64,000 nucleotides of DNA from the NCBI RefSeq assembly GCF_907164915.1, contig NC_061862.1:78829718-78893717 (forward strand), given 5' to 3'. Below are positions 57,801 through 64,000 of this stretch, piece after piece (positions within the stretch are counted from its first letter, which is position 1; the number at the start of each line of letters is the position of its first letter). Made by a program: the position numbers and the translations under genes. The notes below the pieces were generated by a model. The model was not told the DNA's origin. It saw only the letters and a program-made list of their open reading frames with translations, and made no database searches. This stretch comes from Impatiens glandulifera (Eukaryota > Streptophyta > Magnoliopsida > Ericales > Balsaminaceae).

Positions 57801-58891
57801 GCCGGAAATATAGGGTCTTCGTTTCTAAGAGATTTGACACGACAACCTTTGGTGTAATTAAAAGCGACTAATGTTCTCATAAGTCGTTGCTTCGATATCG
57901 CCCTATCAATTCCTCTTTCCTTCTTCTCGTATGTGCAGAATGTGCTTCAATATCGCCGTCGTCCGATCGCCATCGGACAAGCGAGATTCGACATCCACAT
58001 ATTATAATCGCCGAACATGGGTAACGGTGCCGGTACATACGATGGAATTGTCGTTATCGGTTTTGAAGGAGGAAAAAGATAAGCGGCGGTTGTGTTCGAA
58101 TTCAACGTCATCGACCGATCATATTATGCAAACCTAGTCCGTTTGGGAACAGAAATGAACACCGCCGCCGAAAACAGAGGATCTCTGTTTTTGAGAGATT
58201 TGACACGACAACCTTTTGTGTAATTAAAAGCGACTAATGTTCTCGTAAGCTATTGCTTCGATACTTTCCTAATGAATTCCTCTTTCCTTCTTCTCGTATG
58301 TGCAGAATGTGCTTCAATATCGTCGTCATCCGATCGCGATCGGACAAGCAAGATCCGACATCCACATATTGTAATCACCGAACATGGCTAACAGTGTCGG
58401 TATGTACGATGAAATCGTCGTGATCGGTTTTGAAGGAGGAAAAAGATAAGCGGCGGTTGTTTTCGAATTCAACGTCATCGGCCGATCATATTATGCAAAC
58501 CTAGTCCGATTGAGAATAGAAATGAACGTCTCCGCCGGAAACAGAGGATCTCTGTTTATGAGAGATTTGACACGATGACCTTTGGTGTAATTAAAAGCGA
58601 TTAATGTTCTCGTAAGTCGTTGCTTCGATATCGTCCCTCTGAATTCCTCTTTCCTTCTTCTCGTATGTGCCGAATGTGCTTCAATATCGTCGTCGTCTGA
58701 TCGTGACCGGACAAGCAAGATCCGACATCCACATATTGTAATCGTCGAACATGGGTAACAGTGTTGGTACGTACGATGGAATCGTCGTGATCGGTTTTGA
58801 AGGAGGAAAAAATAAGCGGCGGTTGTCTTCGAATTCAACGTCATCGACCGATCATATTATGCTAACCTAGTCCAGCTGAGAACAGAAATGA
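54886..58891. repeat. Satellite array B (366/367-bp units, about 11 copies)
   Basis: The anchor ATCATATTAT occurs at 55196, 55557, 55923, 56286, 56652, 57019, 57385, 57752, 58118, 58485 and 58851. Spacings are 361-367, and the last six alternate 367/366. Units differ mainly at CG sites (CG to TG or CA). The - strand holds open frames of 75-117 codons that share a SRSDDDDIEAHSAHTRRRKE core and end RTRFA-stop, as at 55563-55790, 56292-56639, 56658-56915 and 58491-58844. I regard it as satellite DNA. A decayed coding origin is possible. Confidence 0.95.
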
Positions 58892-59035
58892 TTGTATTTA
58901 ATACCATATGATGCAAACCTAATTTTAATATCAACCGCCTCTCCTATGATAACTTATTCATTTTAAGTCCCTAATTAATAGTGATCTATTTTAAAGTATA
59001 TTTTATTTATTGATAATTTATAATTTTTATTAATA
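58892..59035. repeat. Right flank R2 of array B
   Basis: Copy of 53479-53618, with CCGCCTCTCCTATGATAA and ATTTATTGATAATTTATAATTT shared. It marks the right edge of the large tandem duplication. Confidence 0.85.
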
Positions 59036-59100
59036 ATTTATTATTATTGAATGAAGAAAGAATTGGCATAATTATTCTTGATTATGAAGATCCCTACGAT

Positions 59101-59697
59101 TAGGGGTGGGTCGATAATGTATACCTTAATGTTTTATTCATACCTTATACATTACAGAAAATTTTGGTATACAAAAAAATTATATATTTACCTTACCTTT
59201 ATTTCGGTATATCTTAATTTTAGTTTACAAAAAATTCATATATTTATCTTACCTTGAATTCGGTATACCTTAATTTCGGTACGGTATACGTGTTATACAT
59301 TTGATACCTAAAAAATATATTAAATTAAATAAAGTAATCTCATCGGTAAGGTAGAAATTGTATATATTGAATAATATTTTAGTATAATTATATTTTGATA
59401 TTATTAAAAAAAATATATTTCTATAATTAAATTAATATCATATCTATTTAATTATTTCCTTATAAGTATTATATATATATATATATATATATATTATATT
59501 TTAATTTATAAATACTATTTCGGTATATCTCGATATACATAAATTTTACAAATCTCTTACCTTTACCGTATTAATAATTTCGGTATCGGTAGCATATCTT
59601 ACCTTTTTTCGGTATACCTTAAAAATCAATATTTTCGATATATTGTGGTACGGTATTTTCGATATACCTATAATTTCGATAATTTTTCCCACTCCTA
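59101..59697. mobile_element. hAT-type non-autonomous element (597 bp)
   Basis: Ends TAGGGGTGGG and CCCACTCCTA form a 10-bp terminal inverted repeat with one mismatch. The flanks are CCTACGAT (59093-59100) and CCTGCGAT (59698-59705), an 8-bp target duplication with one mismatch. The interior is AT-rich with many GGTATACCTTA-type motifs in both orientations, which are probable subterminal binding sites. No transposase frame. Confidence 0.88.
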
Positions 59698-59736
59698 CCT
59701 GCGATGCAAACAGATAAAAATATAAATAAAATAAAT

Positions 59737-59771
59737 TTAATAAAGTAATAATAATAATAATAATAATAATA
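59737..59771. repeat. (ATA)n microsatellite
   Basis: About 35 bp of uninterrupted AAT/TAA triplets just right of the hAT-type element. Confidence 0.85.
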
Positions 59772-59960
59772 TGAATTCAATGTTTAAATTTTTAATAAAT
59801 CACTAATAATATATTTAAATAAAAAATATAACGCTCTCATTCCACGTTTTATTCACTTCGGTAAAATAATTTATCTTCTCACATATTTTTTCCAAATGAA
59901 TCTCATCTCGTGATCTTACACTTTTACTTTGGATAATACCCTAGGCAAACCACATTCAAT

Positions 59961-60481
59961 TCACACTTGGTTAAAGGTTGTACTTATTTTGTTAGGTTGC
60001 AAGTTCGAAACATACATATAACATTTTTAATTATATTTTAAACCGTTTTAGGTTTCTAGGCGGGTCAACCCACATTTCGACCCAAGTATCCATTTACTAT
60101 CACATATATATTCAAATTAACAACAACTATCGACCCGATAATCTTGACACTTTAAAAATTAAGCATCATTATATATATATATATTAGTTAGTTAAAAAGT
60201 TGAACTAATATTTTTAAAATGTTCTGCATTCATCTAATTTGGTGTTGAATTTAAAATATAAAGTGTTATTAGCCTAGTTAGTTAAATGGTTGTACTTGTC
60301 TTATTAGGTTGAAAGTTTGAAACATACATATAGATTTTTTAATTTTATTTTAAACCGTTTTTAGTTTATGGGCGGGTCAACTGACAATCCGACCCAAGTA
60401 TTCATTTACTCTCACATATATATATCAAAATTAACCACATATATCGACCCAGCAATCCGGACACTTTAAAAATTAAACTTC

Positions 60482-60533
<52 letters not shown>

Positions 60534-60824
60534 TTAGTTAAAAAGTTAAACTTATATTATTAAAATATCTCGCGTTCATCTAATTTGAGGTTGAATTTAA
60601 AATGTAAAGTTTTATTAGCCTAGTTGGTTAAAGGGTTGTCCTTGTTTTGTTAGGTTGTGAGTTTGAAACATACATATATCATTTTTAATTTTATTTTAAA
60701 CCATTTTAAGTTTATGGGCGGGTCAACCCACAATTCGACCCAAATATCCATTTACTCTCACATATATATCCCAATTAACCACGACTCTCGACCTACAATC
60801 TGGAAATTTTAAAAATTAAACATT

Positions 60825-60862
<38 letters not shown>

Positions 60863-62800
60863 TAGATTAGTTAGTTGAAAATTTGAACTTATATTGTTAA
60901 AATAAACCGCGTTCATCTATTTTGGTGTTGAATTTAAATTATGAAGTGTTATTATTCTAATTGGTTAAAGGGTTATACTTGTTTTGTTAGGTTGCGAGTT
61001 CAAAATATACATATATTATTTTTAATTTTATTTTAAACCGTTTTAAGTTTATAGACGGGTCAACCCACAATCCGACCCAAGTATCCATTTACTCTCACAT
61101 ATATATCCAAATTAACCACAACTCTCGACCCGGCAATCCGGACACTTTAAAAATTAAGTATCATTATATATATATATATATTATTAATTTTATTTTAAAC
61201 CGTTTTAAGTTTATAGGTGGGTCAACCCACAATCCGACTTAAGTATTCATTTACTCTCACATATATATCCAAATTAACCACAGATCTCGACACGACAGTC
61301 CGGACACTTTAAAAATTAAGCATCATCATATATATATATATATTAGATAGTTAAAAAGTTAAACTTATATTGTTAAAATGTCCCGCGTTAATCTAATTTG
61401 GTGTTGAATTTAAAATTTAATTGTTATTAACTTAGTTGGTTAAAGGGTTGTACTTATTTTGTTAGGTTGCGAGTTCGAAAAATGCATATAGTATTTTTAA
61501 TTTTATTTTAAACCGTTTTAAGTTTATGGGCGGGTCGACCCGGCAATCCGAACATTTTAAAAATTAAGCATCATTATATATATATATATTGTTTAGTTAA
61601 AAAGTTGAACTTATATTGTTGAAATGTCCCGCGTTCATCTAATTTGGTATTGAATTTAAAATGTGAAGTGTTATTAGCCTAGTTGGTTAAAGTGTTGTAC
61701 TTATTTTGTTAGTTTGTGAGTTCGAAACATACATATAACATTTTTAATTTTATTTTAAACTATTATAAGTTTATGGGCGGGTCAATTCACAATCCGACCC
61801 AAGTATCCATTTACTTTCATAACTATATCCAAATTAACCACAGCTCTCGACACGGCAATTTGAACACTTTAAAAATGAAGCATCATTATATATATATTAA
61901 TTAGTTAGTTAAAAATTTGAACTTAAATTTAAAATGTAAAGTGTTATTAGCCTAGTTGGTTAAATGATTGTACTTGTTTTGTTAGGTTGCCCGACAATCC
62001 ATATATTTTAAAAATTAAGCATCATTATATATATATATATTATTAATTAAGCATCATTATATATATTAATAGTTAGTTAAAAAGTTGAACTTGAATTTAA
62101 AATGTAAAGTGGTATTAGCTTAGTTGGTTAAAGAGTTGTATTTGTTTTATTAGGTTGCGAGTTCGAAACATCTCAACTGGGGCCGTACACTTTAAAAATT
62201 AAGTATCATTATATATATATATATATATTAATTAGTCTGCATTGATCTAATTTGGTGTTTAATTTAAAATTTATAGTGTTATTAGTCTAGTTGGTTAAAA
62301 TGTTGTACTTGTTTTGTTAAGTTGCGAGTTCGAAACATACATATAGCATTTTTATTTTAAATCATTTTAAGTTTATGGGCGGGTCAACTCACAATCTAAC
62401 TCAAGTATTCATTTACTCTCACATATATATATCCAAATTAACCATAGTTCTCGACTCTGTAATACCGGACAATTTAAAAATTAAGCATCATTATATATAT
62501 AAATTAGTTAGTTTAAAAGTTGAACTTATATTGTTAAAATATCTCGCGTTCATCTAATTTGGTGTTGAATTTAAAATTTAAAGTGTTATTAGTTTAGTTG
62601 GTTAAAGGATTGTACTTATTTTGTTAGATTGCGAGTTCGAAACATACATATAGCGTTTTTAATTTTATTTTAAAACGTTTTAAGTTTATGGGCGGTCAAT
62701 TCACAATCCGACTTAAGTATCCATTTACTCTCACATATATATCCAAATTAACCACAGTTTTCGACCCGGAAATTCGGACATTTTAAAAATTAAACATCAT
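59961..62800 (+). repeat. Tandem array of tRNA-derived (SINE-like) 310-345-bp units
   Basis: About nine units. Each has a polymerase III-type A box (TAGCCTAGTTGG, e.g. 60616-60627; TAGCTTAGTTGG, 62116-62127) and a B box 43 bp downstream (GAGTTTGAAAC 60659-60669; GAGTTCGAAAC 62159-62169). An AT-rich stretch follows, then a GGGCGGGTCAACCCACAATCCGACCC block, CGACCCGGCAATCCGGACA, AAAAATTAAGCATCATT and a (AT)n run. The CGGGTCAA anchors lie at 60061, 60373, 60719, 61056, 61218, 61531, 61778, 62380 and 62693. Some units are partial. The tRNA-like part lacks a paired acceptor stem, so these are not tRNA genes. Strand is that of the A-to-B order. Confidence 0.8.
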
Positions 62801-63787
62801 TCATTATATATGTATAGATATCTCATTGGCATGAGTTTTGATGTATACTTGTTGTAGTGCTATCCTTTTCTTTTTTTTTGTGGTTAATATGTTCCATTTT
62901 TTCTTCAATTTAACTCTCTTTATTTTATTTGTATTTGTTTTAAGGGACCATCAAACAATTTTAGTGTGTTGAGTTTTTATTGATCCAATATTATTGTTGG
63001 TGTCCTCATTTTTTTCTTTTAAATATTTTCTTAGAATTTTATACCCATTTTTTCATGTGTTAATATTGTGAAATGATTTGTAGAGACTCATAATTCACCG
63101 GATAGAATATATTAACTCAATTTCATAATCATGTATTCGAATTTTTACATTCAAATCATTAAAAAAAATTACATTATTTAAAGATTTCTAATTTGGTGAC
63201 AAGGTCCCATCCAATATATTGGAAAGGTTATATTTCATATTTTTTGAAGATTTTGTTGGAGTTCTCCTATAAGATTTATTTGTCCGATATTTTTGTTTTG
63301 AATTGACTGTTAATTGAGTTTGATTGAATTAACTACTAGACAGGTCGATATTACTATGAATTTTATATGTTTAATTTTTCATAATTGATTTTCTAACTTT
63401 TTCGTCGATTTGAATTTATTTGTTTTGAGCATTGTGTGATCGTTGCTACTTACAATTGTTAGGGTTTATTAAATTAATTAGGATTTATTAAATTAACTAC
63501 TCGCATATCTCGTTTCACTATGAATTTAATATGTTTCATTTTTCATACGTGATTTTTTCTAATATTTTCGTCGTACCCGTTATCACAAGGCTGGGAAATC
63601 ATTGTCGATGTGTAAACTAGCTAGCGTAAACAATCTTCACTAAAGTAACATATTATGAGTTTTGTTTTTCCAACTATTTTGCATCTTATGAACAAATAAT
63701 AGAAACATTTATTTAATTTAGGGTTAAAAACTATCACCCAACATAAATTCAGGGATTCAAATTATATTTATAACCTAAAATTAACCA
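62801..63787. other. AT-rich upstream region of the right-edge gene
   Basis: No coding content found. It holds one dispersed direct repeat, listed separately. The last part must be the promoter of the gene starting at 63844. Confidence 0.45.
63323..63573. repeat. ~85-bp direct repeat, two copies
   Basis: 63323-63407 and 63488-63573 share ATT(G/A)AATTAACTACT, ACTATGAATTT.ATATGTTT, TTTTTCATA..TGATTTT and TTTTCGTCG. They are about 165 bp apart with an 80-bp spacer. A diverged local duplication about 270-520 bp upstream of the gene start. Confidence 0.75.
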
Positions 63788-63796
63788 TTAGGGTTT
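63788..63796 (+). promoter_or_regulatory. Telo-box TTAGGGTTT
   Basis: Perfect AAACCCTAA (reverse orientation) 48 bp ahead of the ATG, followed by a GAAGAAGAAAG leader. Telo-boxes are frequent in plant housekeeping gene promoters near the transcription start. Confidence 0.55.
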
Positions 63797-63843
63797 TCTG
63801 GAGAAGAAGAAAGTAGGCAGCTCATACAAACCCTCCCAAAAAA

Positions 63844-63915
63844 ATGTCGATTGCAGAGAAGACAGAGGAAGAGCTTCGCAAAGAACTCGACGAGCTCAAT
63901 CGCCAACAATGGGAG
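63844..63915 (+). CDS. First exon of a probable pinin-like (splicing-associated) gene, partial
   Basis: ATG at 63844 begins MSIAEKTEEELRKELDE and then LNRQQWE. It is followed by a GT donor at 63916; the rest lies beyond the window. The first 24 residues are a charged helix matching the N-terminus I recall for plant Pinin/SDK-family proteins (EKTEEELRKE.DEL.RQQREI). In that family the helix is followed by a DPRGLRRG block and the protein associates with the exon-junction/splicing machinery in nuclear speckles. The tryptophan in QQWE is unusual if the family is right. With only 24 residues the assignment is tentative; that it is a real coding start is more secure, because of the leader, telo-box and donor. 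Confidence 0.6.
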
Positions 63916-64000
63916 GTAAATCTCTTCCTTCTCCATCAATTATCTTCACCTGTATCCTCTTTATACATCTACGCATTGTTTTTCTCTTTTCAAATGATGC

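Noticed and set aside
51551..58891. A CRISPR-like array or a gene family of small proteins
   Set aside because: Units are 366/367 bp with no short repeat/unique spacer pattern, and the organism is a plant. The - strand frames lack consistent starts and change frame between units, so I list them only as a finding.
59961..62800. A cluster of functional tRNA genes
   Set aside because: A and B boxes are present, but no acceptor-stem or anticodon-stem pairing can be drawn, and the units continue in a fixed non-tRNA sequence.

Overview
This window is nuclear DNA from a flowering plant, most likely a eudicot. The evidence is AT-rich intergenic DNA, short plant-type exons with GT-AG introns, a group IIb WRKY factor, telo-box/Site II promoter motifs, and many Ty1/copia retrotransposons and hAT-type miniature elements. 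I cannot name the species.

Genes occupy little of the window. From left to right they are: the last exon of an unidentified + strand gene (1-87); a complete eight-exon MRT4-type ribosome-assembly gene on the - strand (1019-2333, 229 aa); a five-exon plant gene of unknown function on the + strand (20658-24128, 572 aa) with a probable 5'UTR intron; a five-exon WRKY9-like factor on the + strand (43843-45531, 458 aa); and the first exon of a probable pinin-like gene that runs off the right edge (from 63844).

Most of the rest is transposon. From 3119 to 18490 lies a nested cluster: an old copia element (Copia-1) is interrupted by a hAT-type element in gag (3572-4468), a second copia element (6405-11022), another element with an 8-bp target duplication in reverse transcriptase (11505-12430), and a young copia element (12854-17789). 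The young element itself carries a 208-bp hAT miniature element. Five of these insertions have visible target-site duplications and Copia-1's frame resumes across them, so the order of insertion can be read. A second cluster (27174-36915) is a copia element (Copia-4) containing a 5'-truncated one (Copia-5), which in turn contains an internally deleted LTR element (28244-29659, duplication GTAGT). A solo LTR of that last family is at 47756-49085 (duplication AAGTT).

The right third is tandem-repeat territory: a diverged repeat field (49320-50560); two arrays of a 366/367-bp GC-richer satellite (51551-53478 and 54886-58891) inside a larger segmental tandem duplication; a hAT miniature element (59101-59697); and an array of 310-345-bp units that each carry a tRNA-like A box/B box pair (59961-62800). 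Two inverted-repeat elements flank the WRKY region (40425-40620 and 45845-46215). The genes show no operon-like relationship. The features most worth follow-up are the tRNA-derived tandem array, the 366/367-bp satellite with its recurrent minus-strand reading frame and 18-bp palindrome, and the dated nesting order.
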